NCBI RefSeq assembly: GCF_024679095.1
Contig: NC_066553.1
Location: forward strand, 3,064,494 to 3,128,493
From: Eriocheir sinensis
Taxonomy: Eukaryota > Arthropoda > Malacostraca > Decapoda > Varunidae
Length of the DNA stretch: 64,000 bases
Reading direction: 5' to 3'
In this document: positions 13,131-25,205 of the stretch, piece after piece
Position numbering within the stretch: the stretch's first letter is position 1
Layout: every line of letters starts with the position of its first letter
The notes under the pieces: model-generated
What the model saw: the letters and a program-made list of their open reading frames with translations, nothing else
What the model was told of the DNA's origin: nothing
Databases searched by the model: none
Program-made: the position numbers and the translations under genes

Positions 13131-13765
13131 GTTAGATGCTTTCGCCTCTCGCCCCCACTATTTCCAAAGGCCAAAAATGAGATCAGTTGGGTTCTAATGA
13201 GTGGTATTTTAGGTTCACGGTACGGAGGAAGGGTCAAACTACCACCAGGGTCATAAAACTACCCTTGGCAATGCTCACAAAACTCATACGAAAGCCAAAA
13301 ATGAGGTCAGTTGGGTTCTAATGAGTGGTATTTGAGGTTCACGGTACAGAGGAAGTGTCAAACTACCACCAGGGTCATAAAACTACCCACGGAAATGCTC
13401 ACAAAACTCATACGAAAGCCTTGTCAAACGTTCTTTCGCCTCTCGCATAAATTATTTCCAAAAGCCAAAAAAGATATCAGTTGGGTTCTAATGAGTGGTA
13501 TTTTAGGTTCACGGTACAGAGGAAGGGTCAAACTACCTCCAGGATCATAAAACTACCCTCGGAAATGCTCACAAAACTCATACGAAAGCCTTGTCACATA
13601 TACTTTCGCCTCTCGCATAAACTATTTTCAAAGGCCAAAAATGAGACCAGTTGGTTTCTTATGAGCGGTGTTTTAGGTTCACGGTACAGAGGAAGGGTCA
13701 TACTACCACCAGGGTCATAAAACTACCCTTGGCAATGCTCACAAAACTCATACCTTGTCAAATAT
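13131..13765 (+). repeat. R1 repeat, tandem array of four units
   Basis: Four tandem units of roughly 120-170 bp each carry AAAAATGAGATCAGTTGGGT-type sequence, GGTTCACGGTAC and the CAGGGTCATAAAACTACC core. The array starts with the family end GGTCGGTATTG and runs straight into a non-LTR retrotransposon 3' end. Confidence 0.7.
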
Positions 13766-14275
13766 GTGTTCTGGTCACCTTACTATAGAATGGATATGAA
13801 AATGTTAGAATCGGTGCAGAGGAGGATGACTAAGATGATTCAGGGGTTGAGAAACTTGCCATACGAGGAAAGACTCAAACAGTTAAACTTGCATTCTCTA
13901 GAAAGGCGAAGGGTGCGTGGAAACATGATCGAGGTTTATAAATGGATGAAGGGCTTTAATAAGGGGGATAGTCATAAGGTTTTGTTGGTAAGAGAACCGG
14001 GTAGGACACGAAGTAATGGGTTTAAACTGGATAAATTCAGATTCAACAGGGACATAGGCAAAAATTGGTTTACTAACAGGGTGGTGGATGAGTGGAATAG
14101 GCTTAGCAGTCATGTGGTGAGTGCCAATACAATTGTCACATTAAAAAATAGATTAGATAAATTCATGGACAGCGATATTCGGTGGGGTTAGATACACGGA
14201 AGCTTAGGGTCAAAGGAGCTGCCTTGTACAGGCCTACCAGCCTCCTGCAGACTACTACGTTCTTATGTGTGCTAG
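13766..14275 (+). mobile_element. Non-LTR retrotransposon 3' end (Jockey/CR1-like)
   Basis: An intact frame of 141 codons (13766-14191, TAG stop) matches the C-terminal tail after the reverse-transcriptase domain of Jockey/CR1-type elements: WSPYY near the start, then VQRRMTKMI, LPYEERLKQLNL, RRVRGNMIEVYK and NWFTNRVVDEWNRLS. A short 3' tail follows, ending in GCAGACTACTACGTTCTTAT. The catalytic RT core is absent, so the copy is 5' truncated. The undamaged frame suggests a fairly young insertion. It is read as an open reading frame without a proven start. Confidence 0.8.
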
Positions 14276-14510
14276 GGCGACGAAGTGTTTAAGAAAATGA
14301 CCCTAATTACCTCAGTTAGTCTATAATGAGCTCACAGTTTGCTCACTCGGACACGCACGATGTCTCTTTCTCTCCCTTGCGTCTACCTCGGCTTCTCGTC
14401 CCTAAGATAAAGCAACACTAAGCGCCTGACCTATTCTCCGCTAATGACCTAACGAGTTGGAACACTAACCTTTCAGAGAGGCGATAAAACTGTCATTACA
14501 CTATCTCCCC

Positions 14511-14591
<81 letters not shown>

Positions 14592-14875
14592 GTCAACGCC
14601 TCGGAGAATCGTGCGTCTTGTGCTGACATACTTCATGACATTGAACACACCTCTCTCTCTCTCCCCGTCCTACCTACCTACCTAACCACCCTCCCTCCCT
14701 CCCCTCACTTGCCTGCCTGCCTGCCTCAACCTTCCAGCCAGTCTTCGAAGGGTCACCCAAGTCAACATCCACGTGACAGGCGACATAGAAAGGGAGGAGG
14801 ACGCAGACAGACAGACAGACAGGCAAGACTCCTCTAAACCCTCACCACAAAGGGAGGTATTAGTGGACTCAGAAT
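14276..14875. repeat. (CT)n microsatellite and flanks, no gene
   Basis: A (CT)n run at 14514-14573 continues into a short (CA)n. CCT-rich sequence and a CAGA repeat near 14806-14822 follow. No exon is recognised. Confidence 0.6.
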
Positions 14876-15110
14876 TGATACTATTATAAGACTTTCGCTT
14901 CTCACATCAGCCATTTCTAAAGGTCACAGAGGGGGTCAGTCGGGTTCTAATGAGTGTTTCTTGAGGCTCACGGTACAGGAGAAGGGTCACACTATACCAC
15001 CAGGGTCATAAAACTACTCCTGGAAATGCCCACAACTCCTACGAAAGCCTTGTGAAATGTGTGTTCTTGAGCGGCGAAATGTCTTGAAATACGACCCTAA
15101 GACTTTGCTG
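14876..15110 (+). mobile_element. R1 repeat copy with both ends
   Basis: The left end TACTATTATAAGACTTTCGC pairs with the right end (read inward, GGGTCGTATTTCAAGACATT). The interior has CATTTCTAAAGGTC, GGCTCACGGTACAG and CAGGGTCATAAAACTACTCC. It is a good example of the family's inverted ends. Confidence 0.7.
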
Positions 15111-16268
15111 TCATCCTTGTTGCTAACCTATTGCTACCTCTATTTACGTTCTTGTTGCTGATACTGCTATTACTACTGCTACTCCCAATATCCCTTGTGC
15201 CGGTGGAAGGTGCGGGTGAATAGTGAATGGAAAGCTGAGTCAACAGAGAGAGAGAGAGGGAGAGAGAGCAGAGGTTCGGGGATGAGAGCACAAGATCAGG
15301 GATGCTGGCGTGAGATGGAGTGATGAAGGTGAAGAAGTGAGGGAGAGGGAGGGAGAGGGAGAGATGGAGTGATCGAGGGAGGGAGAGGGAAGGAAAAAAG
15401 GGGGTCACGTGATTCACCAGCGACAGTATATATAAGCAAGGTCTGCCACTTTCCCTCTGAGCAACCCTGACACTGCCTCTCTTCAGCCACCCTTACCGTA
15501 TACGTTCCCCACCTAAACCCTCCCTCCCCACCCCTACCTTACCTTACCTTCCTTACCCAAACCCTCCCTCCCTACTCCCAACACACTTTCCCCTTCACAA
15601 ACCCTTACCGTACCTTCCTTACCCAAACCCTCCCTTCCCGTCTTCCCCTTCACACCCCTACCTCCCTTCACCCATCCTTACCTTACCTTCCTTACTCAAA
15701 CCCTCCCTCCCTACTCCCAACCCACTTTTCCCTTCACAAACCCTTACCGTACCTTCCTTACCCAAACCCTCCCTTCCCATCTTCCCCTTCACACCCCTAC
15801 CTCCCTTCCCATCTTCCCCTTCACACCCCTACCTCCCTTCATCTACTCTTACCTTTGCCCTTCCTTATCCAAACCCTCCCTTAGGCAAGCTCAACCCATC
15901 GCCCCGTTTACCTATACCCTAACACTGATCAGCCCTGACACACCTGCATTCCTCCACCCACCCTTACCTTGCCCTTCCTTACCCACACCCTCCCTCCCTT
16001 AGGCAAGCTCACCCCACCTTTCCATTTACCTATGACAAAGCTACTCTTCATCTCATCACTACCCATTTACCTATTTTTTTCGTACTTCTTAAAATAGTAT
16101 TCCCTTCTCCACTTATTGATTTGTGAATAGAGGAGGGATAAGGGAGAGGATGGAGGGATAGGGAGAGGAAGGAAGGAGGGATAGAGAGAGGAAGGAAGGA
16201 ATAGGAGGAAGAGGAATATGGGAGATAGGCGGAGGGTGTGGAGTGGGGAAGGGATAGAAAGGGGAAGG

Positions 16269-16328
<60 letters not shown>

Positions 16329-17560
16329 GTTCACCTTTTAACAGGTAAAATATTGGCCATAACAATTCGTCACGGTGACAGGACAAAGATGCATGCGTGC
16401 GTGCGTGCGTTAAGCTAAATGTCCTCTCTCCCTCATCTGCTCTCTTTTCTTTTCCTTTCCTTCTCCTTAACTCTTTCCTTTCCTCTCCCTCCCTCCTCTG
16501 CTTTCCTTTCCTTTCTCTCTCCTACCCATCCATTCCTCTCTCTCTCTCTCACTCTCTCTCTCTGGTTCCTTCCCTTCCTCTCTCTCCTATCTTCTGCCTT
16601 CCTTTCTCCTTTCTCTCCACCCGGAAACTCGCTTCAGCGTCTCTCCTCTCCCTTTCTCTCTCCTCACCCGGAAGCTCCCTCGTCGTCATCGTTTACGTTT
16701 TTCCCCGCCCTGCGCAGACCGGTCAAGTGTTTCACGTGCTCGCCTAGTCACCGCAGAAATGACACGCGCACGAAGTGGACTATGATTTTTTTTTTTTTCA
16801 TGGGCTCAACTTTCACACAGGCGGAGAGGTCTTGCTTCTCTCTCTTTCTCTCTCTCACGTCACACAGGGAGGGAGGGAAGGGGGAACAGATCACGGCGGT
16901 GCTTTTCAAATAATCACAAAACCACATCCCGCCCAGCCAGTCACGTCATCGTCACGTCTTTTTATATCCTGGCAGGCCACGAGGAGGTCCCAGGGGTTAC
17001 AAGGGGAATAAATTAGGCTGGTGTGCGGGGGGATGGGGGGGGGAGCTATTGTACACTGGGGATGGGGGGGGGGGGCTATTGTACACTGGGGATGGGGGGG
17101 GGGCTATTATACACTGGGCCTGGGGGTTGTACTGAGTGTGAATAAAATGTGTGATTATCCAGTCTGCCAATGACGGACCCAAGGATTACATGGGTTATAC
17201 GGATTACATGCTGATCGAGGGAGAGGGAATGGAGTTCTATGGGTATATATTTCCACGTATAACTGTAAACATCAACGGTAAATATCCACGACTTCTATCT
17301 AATGACGAGACGCGGTGATTAGTTTAGGGAGTGCAAATCTAAACCAAGTACATTATTTTGTTGAGGGACTTTTTTCCATTTTTATATTAACTATGTCTAT
17401 GTGTGTGCAGTAATATCATAGCTAAAGATAAGGTATTCAGTCTACACCGCCCCCCCCCCAAAAAAAAAAAAAAATGTAAAGCCCCCAGCTGTTTACTTAA
17501 CTAACTACGAATTGCCTGCCTACATTTACGAGCAACAAACATCTATGTGCAGCAAATGTT
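15111..17560. repeat. CCT/ACC-rich low-complexity sequence, no gene
   Basis: A degenerate repeat built on CCTTACCTTCCTTACCCAAA and CCCTCCCT fills about 15480-16020. A (GA)n run lies at about 16274-16327, and CTTTCC-rich sequence at 16420-16680. Three copies of a 35-40 bp unit (GGGGGGCTATTGTACACTGG) occur at about 17025-17120. Nothing coding is recognised. Confidence 0.6.
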
Positions 17561-18350
17561 AAGGGCCAGTCTTACAGTCCAATACAGCAAGTTCGTAAGC
17601 TCCCTAAGCAGACACAAAATACGACGAAATTCCTTGTAGCTCTTGTGTTTGGCGTTGAGATAAAAAGGAGGGAATTTTAGAAAAGCACACAGGAAATTTC
17701 TTTATTAGTATCTGGTGTTGAGTAGAAATAACGGATCATTGTGGTGGATATGGATTGGTTTTGGCGCTTACAACAATGACTGGGGTGGACTGTCGAACTG
17801 GCCACAAGTCTTGCTGCACGCACTATGATCGTCCTATCGAAGTCATTCTCGGGGCATGCTCTGTGCACCTGACATTCCTGTGGACACGACAAGGTGGTGT
17901 TGCGGTGAATACTCATTAACCTATCAGTAGAAGGTGCCGTAACCCCCACCCCCCAGGAGCCAGCAGCGGTTTCCTCGATAAATTTCTTCCGCCCGCCACG
18001 GAGGGAAGGCAAGTGAAAAAAGTGAGGGATGAATTACGAGCCCACAGCGACAGCCAGTGGCCACAGCTTGGAGGAATGGCCCGGCATGCCGACTACATAA
18101 ACATTTAAGCGCTGACACGACCCAGTCACCCAGACCCTGGTCGGCTGCTCGCCCGTGTACCGCTACGGGCTGCTTCTGGGCGCCTGCCCGGAGGACCCGT
18201 GCCTCCGTCGCTGCTCGCCGGCTGTTACCCGTGGCTGTGGCGGCGGCGGAGGCGTCCCTACACCCGCCGGGACTTGAATTGCCCGCCCCCCCTTACAGGG
18301 CCGCCTTTGATCAAAGGCCCTGCTCCCCTATTAAGGGGTTAATCTTTACT
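17561..18350. other. Unassigned non-repetitive sequence, GC-rich at 17930-18300
   Basis: On the minus strand a 111-codon frame (17677-18012) covers non-repetitive sequence without a recognisable domain. On the plus strand a short cysteine-containing frame lies between about 18134 and 18265 (see findings). I cannot call a gene here. Confidence 0.3.
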
Positions 18351-19130
18351 GAACTGAACAACAACCAGACCCTTCACTCACCGCCGCCACCACCATCATC
18401 TTCAATCATTACCGCCACCACCACCATCTTCAATTACTACCACTACCACCATCTTCAATCACTTCCACCACCATCACCATCCTCAAATACTACAACCACT
18501 ACCACCACCATCTTCAATCACTACCGCCACCACCACCACCATATTCAATCATTTACCACCACCACCATCACCACCTTCAATCCCACCACTACACTACGGT
18601 GAGAACAATATATATCGGTTGCAAGGAAGAGGAAGAGAAGAATAGAGGGGAGGGAAGGGAGAAGTGAGGGTTGAAGGGAGGAAGAGAGGAGGAAGGGGAG
18701 GAGTGAGCATGATTGGAGGGAAGATTATACAGGAGAGGAGGAGGAACATTAGGAGGAAGAGACACAAGGAGGAAGATGAGGAGAGGATAGAAAGAAGATA
18801 AAGGGGGAGATAATAGCAACTGTAGGTGAAAACAATATATAAGTCACTGTACATCCTTTAAAAAGATGACAACTCCATCTACTTCCTCTAACGCTCATCT
18901 TCACCTTGGTCGCCACCCCCTCCTCCTCAACAGCCTTGAAGCGAACAACCACCTGTTATTCGTGACCCATCATTTCCTCGTTCTCACACACCCCTACCCC
19001 TGGCGTGACTCACGAAGATTCTGCAACCACCACCACCACCACCACCACCACCACCAAGACTCTTCCTGCTTCCTGCCGCTAACAACACTGCACGAACACA
19101 CACGCCACCAGAACACGACGCAGGGGGATA
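18351..19130. repeat. (ACC)n-rich and GGA-rich sequence, no gene
   Basis: A degenerate ACCACC/ATCTTCAATC repeat fills 18380-18600, GGA/AAG-rich sequence 18620-18810, and a pure (CAC)n run about 19027-19057. The open frames are compositional. Confidence 0.7.
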
Positions 19131-19345
19131 CATGAGTCCGTATTCTTAAACGTATCTTCATCTCAGTTTGTCTGTTTGAAATGCCTCTCGTAGAAGTTGA
19201 TGCTTTTTTCATGGACTGTTTTGTGATCCTAGGGATAGTTTTACACGACCTTTGCACCTTGAACGGGATAATCACTCATGAAAACCCGGTGTATTCTCTC
19301 TGTGGCCTTGGAAAATAGCCGTAATGGGAACCCGATACGTTAAGG
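19131..19345 (+). mobile_element. R2 family MITE-like repeat, copy 1
   Basis: The ends are inverted: TATTCTTAAACGTATC at the left and TATTCCTTAACGTATCGGG read inward from the right. The body includes GGACTGTTTTGTGATCCTAG and ATCACTCATGAAAACCCGGT. A second copy lies at 22440-22655. The ends resemble those of R1, so the two families may be related. Confidence 0.6.
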
Positions 19346-19582
19346 AATAGCCTAATTATGGAGCACAGCCTCACCAGACCAAACCCGCACTGCATCGTGG
19401 AAGTTTATTTTTTCTTACACAAGGTAGTGATTCTTGTATTTTATGATCTGGTCACAAAAACACGAGTCACGGCGCTGCGGGAACCAATACGTAGATGTCG
19501 CTTGCCTGACATCCGCCCCCCCCAAAAAAAAAAATCCCGGGACAGATCTTCCGGTGGTATAGACAAAGATGCTTCAACCGCC

Positions 19583-19637
<55 letters not shown>

Positions 19638-19991
19638 AGAATATATACAACAGGTTAATAAGTGGATGAAGGAACATTTTGAGAAGTATGAAGAATGACA
19701 CACAAACACAGGTCCAGAGGATGATCAGATCGTGGTGAATGACACACACACATATACACAAGGTGGCAGCGGCGTCTTTTGCTTCTTATCACACCCGAAT
19801 GCGTGGCGGTTGGGTTCACGGGCAGGGCGGGGCCTCGTGACGCCAGTCCCCCCACGGTCCCTCCACCCTTATTATGTACTGACTGGAACACCGCCTCTAT
19901 GGGGGTGCCACGTGCAGGGTGCATGACAAGGGAAGAATTGCACCAGCCACCGCGTTTCTAGGTCGAGGTAACATTTTAAACATAAGGGTAG

Positions 19992-20051
<60 letters not shown>

Positions 20052-20240
20052 AAACCCCAACAAAAATAATGAGAAATTCCACACAGATGCAGTATACAGA
20101 AGCTCTTTTGCCTCGATTTAAACACATTCATAAAACCAGCTATATTTGGGTGCATGTTGGCAATATTTAAATAACTGAAGGAACGACGCAGCCTCTTGCA
20201 CATGCTTCTGAATACAGTATACCTTCCCCATGCCTACCTT
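19346..20240. repeat. Microsatellites and unassigned sequence
   Basis: A (CT)n run lies at 19585-19637 and a (CA)n run at 19994-20049. No exon is recognised. Confidence 0.6.
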
Positions 20241-22439
20241 CTTTCCTTCAGCTGATAAATAAAAAATAATTCCGCCCTTCCCCACGACTAACCGGATGGT
20301 ATTGATCTTATTTATACCTGGTCACGAAGCCGTCTCACGCAATGACTATCAAAACATCTGCACGCAATGGTTATTAACTTCTGAAAGCACGATAGATACA
20401 CGGCTTTCTCAGTCAACACTTCTACACTGCTCATCCGACACAGCAATGAAGAAAGCAGAAATACACCCCTCTGGAACTATGCTGGGAATTACGACTATAT
20501 GAGACAACTTCATGTTTTCTCCTCATATGCAACTTAATGTGTTCTCTTCTTATATGTAACAACTTCAGCTGTTCTCTTCTTATATTAGCAACTTCATGTT
20601 TTCTTCTTATATGCAACTTTGTGTTCGCTTTTTATATGCAACTTCATCTGTTCTCTTCTTATAGGCGTAGCATGTAGCGGACCTTTTCTCAAATTCCTAC
20701 CCTTCCTAAGTTAAAGTCTACCTAGGCGTTGAATTTCACCTCAAGCCGACAGTCATCCTCACACCACAAGTCTGAGCGGTTATCTGAGTGGCGTCAAGTT
20801 TCATAACCAATTCAGGCGACAAGAGAACGCGGCTAATATTTCTTTAATTTGATGTTTGCGTCACAACCTTGCGTAATGCCATAGAAAGCAAGCCATCTAT
20901 TATTTATATCATCTTTTTATGAACTATTTTTTGCTTTATCCGAACAAGTAATATATACAGCATATTTATCAAGTTTAAAGTGCGCGACAAGCAGTAATTT
21001 TACGCGTTAGTGCCTCGGACACTTTTAAACTTTTAAATCCAGTATAATTACAACTTTGCTGGAGGTGGCGGCGGCATGAATCAAACTAAGTAGGTAAATA
21101 GTACGTATAAAAAAGTTTACCACAGTGCCAGTAAATTTATATTAGGTTCATGGGTTGGGTTAATTACCGCTGCATTACTTTACTTATTATTATTATTATT
21201 ATTTACATTGGGCGTTCCAACGTGGGATAAGCGTTGTATATGTACCGCTGAAACAAGAACATCGTGGGACAGAATGCTCTGTACTATCACATTAGCCTAT
21301 AATGTGACACACTACTTTTACAGACAATAGTAAAAGCCAACTTCACGGTACAACAGTGGCTTTGTAATCGCCTGAACCAAACTGTACAACCTCCTACACT
21401 CCATAATGGTTAAAGGTTTTCGATGTAACGCCAGACCAGATACAAAACAGATGCTCGTGTAGTGACCTCAAATTTCTAAACTTAAATATGAACACCAAAC
21501 ACTACACAAGAAGGAATTTTCGAAGTCTTTGATGTTGGTTTGGAGGCTTACTAACCCATCATGGCGCACTGTGAACGTAGCCCTTAATGTACTTCATGGG
21601 ACCAGCAGGATGATGGATGGCCGCCGAGTGTCTCATAACTCAGCCCCCTTTACTGAGAAGACACGGCATTTACGGTGACACCAGCAACAGTAAATTTGGG
21701 GGGAGTGTTGAACGCGAATTAAGTTGCGGCTTCTTTCTCTCTTCCCCCTCACACTTTAACGGGACCCCAAGATGAGCTGTGTGTATGTGTGTGTGTGTGT
21801 GTAGCAACCTGAATCTCGCACAAAAAAGCTGTGAACCCAACGCCTCTCCTCACGGCATGCGTCTCTCTAAGCACCTGCAGCTGTGGTGGTGATGGTGCCC
21901 TGATAGAGAAGAGTAATCTGACAACGACCCAGCCTCTAAACGACCATTTATCGGTGTTCTTCAAACTCAAGGTCAGTAGAATGACTTTTTTTCAAACCAC
22001 TCCTACCATGTGCCTCCGGCTGCTGCCTGGTATCTTGTTATCAGTGAGTGAAAAGGTGGCAGTCTAAGTCAAATAGTATTCCATCCTGCCTCTTACTTTA
22101 TTTTTTCCTATAGTTGCGCCATCCGTTATTAGTCACCGAGCTGCTTCCGTTAATGTAAAGAATGAAGTACGTACTATACCCTGGAAAGTTCCAGTGGCGG
22201 TGGTGGTTGTCTGATGTTCTCACGGCAAACGAGCAAACAAGACACTGGCAGACAGGGAGACAATCTAAATGTGGACATCAGTGCACGGCTAAACGATTGT
22301 TCCTACACACACACACACACACACACACAGTCTAGCTTGCAAAGGTCACTAAGAAGGAAACTGAACATGATGGTTAACTATCATCATTACACGCCTAGAT
22401 CCGTTGCCTTCACTTAAAGCACACTTGTAGGCGATGAGT
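20241..22439. other. Low-repeat intronic or intergenic DNA, no gene
   Basis: This is mostly unique AT-rich sequence. A degenerate repeat of about 32-35 bp (AACTTCATGTTTTCT with CTTATATGCAAC) occupies 20505-20665. A short (TTA)n occurs near 21183-21202 and small CA runs near 21780 and 22305. I checked for exons with splice sites and saw none. Confidence 0.5.
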
Positions 22440-22655
22440 ACATAATTCTAACCCTCGCACTCAGTTCTCCTGTTTGAAAAGGCTCTCGTAGAAGCTGCTG
22501 GGCTTTTCATGGACTGCTTTGTGATTCTAGTGATAGTTTTACCCGGCCTTTGCACCCTAAACTGGAAAATCACCCATGAAAACCCGGTTAATTGATCTTC
22601 TCTGTGGCCTTTGAGAACAGTCGTAATAGGAGCCCGATACGTTTTAGAATAAGGA
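22440..22655 (+). mobile_element. R2 family MITE-like repeat, copy 2
   Basis: This copy is roughly 80-85 percent alike by eye to the one at 19131, sharing GCTCTCGTAGAAGCTG, CATGGACTGCTTTGTGATTC and ATCACCCATGAAAACCCGGT. Its right end, GGAGCCCGATACGTTTTAGA, is well preserved. Confidence 0.6.
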
Positions 22656-23322
22656 CCAGTCTGTTCCTTCCTTCCTCCCTCCCTCCGTCACACACACACA
22701 CACACACACACACAGCTAGTTCGCCCCTTATCGTTTTACTTTTACAACAATAAGAACGCATATTACAATGTTATCTAAGGCGGGGGCAAAGCTTCAGAAG
22801 GGGCCCCTCGCAACTTCACCTCCCTGGGCATAGCTTTTTCTTCTCTTCTTTCCTACATTCACGAAAGCAACTCAGTAATGATGTATAATAAAGAACGTTG
22901 ATGATAATAATAATAATAATAATAATAGTAATAATAAAAGTACGAGGGAACACACACACACACACACACCTCCCCTACACACAATATACGTTTTTCGAGG
23001 GCGTTTTAAGGTCTAATTATATCATAAAGCCATAAAGAAGAGTTTGTGTTGCATTATAAGCATTGATATTTATTATGAAGTGGTAAAAAAGTGGACTAAC
23101 CAGAGACATGTTACTCCGTGAGGGTCAGGAAAGAATGGAGTAACAATATTGTTCTAAGACTAACGTAAAGTGATTGTAAGATGTTTTATGTGTAAAAATA
23201 GATGGAAACAATAATTCCCAGCATAATATAATACAATAGTGCCCTTGTGTGCATATGTGTAAGGGGCCCACGCCGACCTAGACGCTCCAATCAACGGCCT
23301 AAAACACCTGTCACGTTCTTAC
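22656..23322. other. Start of CLIC intron 1, no further exon seen
   Basis: Directly downstream (minus strand) of the CLIC first exon. It contains a short (CA)n near 22690-22713, (AAT)n near 22905-22930 and unique sequence, with no second exon visible. Confidence 0.45.
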
Positions 23323-23385
23323 CTTAATGATCAGCTCCACCTCAGGCACCGTCCCGTTCTCCTGGCCGTTGGTTTCCTCAGACAT
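23323..23385 (-). CDS. Clic: First coding exon of chloride intracellular channel (CLIC) gene
   Basis: On the minus strand an ATG at 23385-23383 opens a 21-codon exon ending at a clean donor (AAG|GTAAGA, GT at 23322-23321). The peptide starts MSEETNGQENG and ends VPEVELIIK. This matches the N-terminus of arthropod CLIC proteins, where an acidic, Glu/Asn-rich leader precedes the (E)VEL(F/I)IK strand and continues AST in the next exon. CLIC proteins are glutathione-transferase-fold proteins that are soluble or membrane-inserted and are linked to ion conductance and tubulogenesis. The phase-0 donor fits that continuation. No second exon is visible between 1 and 23322, so intron 1 probably exceeds 23 kb. 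Identification rests on 21 residues: probable, not certain. Confidence 0.7.
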
Positions 23386-23519
23386 GCTTCCTGAACGTAT
23401 TATAACTTGCAGAGGATCAACGTAGTCCACCTTCAACTAGCGCCAACGTGACACTGGCCGTTCCACGTTCTCCAGCACCCACCACCAACGCTGCCGGGGG
23501 TGAGTTGTCAGACGCCTCC
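23386..23519 (-). promoter_or_regulatory. Probable CLIC 5' UTR and proximal promoter
   Basis: This is unique sequence immediately upstream of the CLIC start codon, GC-rich at its far end (about 23440-23515) with no simple repeats. An R1 tandem array begins about 135 bases upstream of the ATG, which limits the unique promoter-proximal region. No TATA box at a useful distance is evident. Confidence 0.35.
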
Positions 23520-24825
23520 ACCCGCACATCAACTATTTACAAAGGCCTAAAAAGGGATTAATCGAGTTTTCATGATGGTTTCTTCACATTCATGGTACAG
23601 AAGAAGGGTTAAACTACCACCGGGGTCATAAATCTACCCCTGGAAATGCCCGAAACGCTCACGAAAGCCTTGTCAAATATGTGTACTTGGGCGGCGAAAG
23701 GTTTGACGATACGTTGCCAGGGGTCGGTATTCTGACGTTTCCAGTCCACCCCGCACATCAACTATTTCCAAAGGCCTAAAAAGAGATTAATCGAGTTTTC
23801 ATGATGGTTTCTTCACATTCATGGTACAGAAGAAGGGTTAAACTACCATCGGGGTCATAAATCTATCCCTGGAAATGCCCATAACGCCCACGAAAGCCTT
23901 GTCAAATATGTGTACTTGGGCGGCGAAAGGTTTGACGATACGTTGCCAGGGGTCGGTATTCAGACGTTTCCAGTCCACCCCGCACATCAACTATTTCCAA
24001 AGGCCTAAAAAGGGATTAATCGAGTTTTCATGATGGTTTCTTCACATTCATGGTACAGAAGAAGGGTTAAACTACCACCGGGGTCATAAATCTACCCCTG
24101 GAAATGCCCATAACGCCCACGAAAGCCTTGTCAAATATGTATACATGGGCGTTTGACGATACGTTGCCAGGGGTCGGTATTCTGACGTTTCCAGTCCACC
24201 CCGCACATCAACTATTTCCAAAGGCCTAAAAAGAGATTAATCGAGTTTTCATGATGGTTTCTTCACACTCATTGTACAGAAGGAGGGTTAAACTACCACC
24301 GGGGTCATAAATCTACCCCTGGAAATGCCCATAACGCCCACGAAAGCCTTGTCAAATATGTATACATGGGCGTTTGACGATACGTTGCCAGGGGTCGGTA
24401 TTCTGACGTTTCCGCACATCAACTATTTCCAAAGGCCTAAAAAGAGATTAATCGAGTTTTCATGATGGTTTCTTCACATTCATGGTACAGAAGAAGGGTT
24501 AAACTACCATCGGGGTCATAAATCTATCCCTGGAAATGCCCATAACGCCCACGAAAGCCTTGTCAAATATGTGTACTTGGGCGGCGACAGGTTTGACAAT
24601 ACTTTGCCAGGTGTTGTCATTCTCAGAAGTTTCCAGTCCACCCCGTACATCAACTATTTCTAAAGGCCTAAAAGAAGATTAATCGGGTCCTCATGAGTGT
24701 TTTTTTAGGTTCACGGTACAGAAGAAGGGTTAAACTACCACCAGGGTCATAAATCTATCCCTGGAAGTGCCCAAAACGCCCACGAAAGCCTTGTCAAATA
24801 GTTGAGTTTAAGCTCCGAAAGGTCC
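23520..24825 (+). repeat. R1 repeat, tandem array of six units
   Basis: Six head-to-tail units start near 23522, 23751, 23980, 24201, 24412 and 24643 (spacing 211-231 bp). Each has CCGCACATCAACTATTTCC, CATGGTACAGAAGAAGGGTT and the (C/A)GGGGTCATAAATCTA core. Between units lies GATACGTTGCCAGGGGTCGG, the joined left and right family ends. Adjacent units are highly alike, showing recent local amplification of a normally dispersed element. Confidence 0.8.
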
Positions 24826-25205
24826 AGATTGTCGTACTGATCACCTTGTATTTTCCGGTTTTCTGACCCCTTAACGATTAAAAAAGATCATCAATTAACG
24901 GTTTAAACAATGAAGTTGACTGGATATCGTTAGCTGTATGGGTGCGATGGATTTTTGGCTCGGAAATCGGGAAATAGAAATTGATGTACAGGACGATCTG
25001 ATACAATTTCCTCCACCACCGCTGCCAGACTCTCGTCCTCCCCTCATTGTATTCAACGATTTCTCCTCTAAAAGCGTCACTCCTATATAGATAACGATAT
25101 TTATTTGGAGTTATTGTTCAAATCGTTAATACTTGATGTTGTTTTGCACTAGTTATGGGTTAGGTAATGAAGAAAACGATGTGGTGAGTACGATAACTTG
25201 GTAAC
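24826..25205. mobile_element. MITE of the GCCAGATTGTCGTACT family (long copy)
   Basis: The left end CCAGATTGTCGTACTGATCA and the right end GAGTACGATAACTTGGTAAC form an inverted pair. The interior carries GGTTTAAACAATGAAG, a GGCTCGGAAATCGGGAAAT phrase shared with the copies near 57.7 and 58.2 kb, and AT-rich sequence. The middle (about 24990-25080) is not shared and may be an insertion. Confidence 0.55.
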
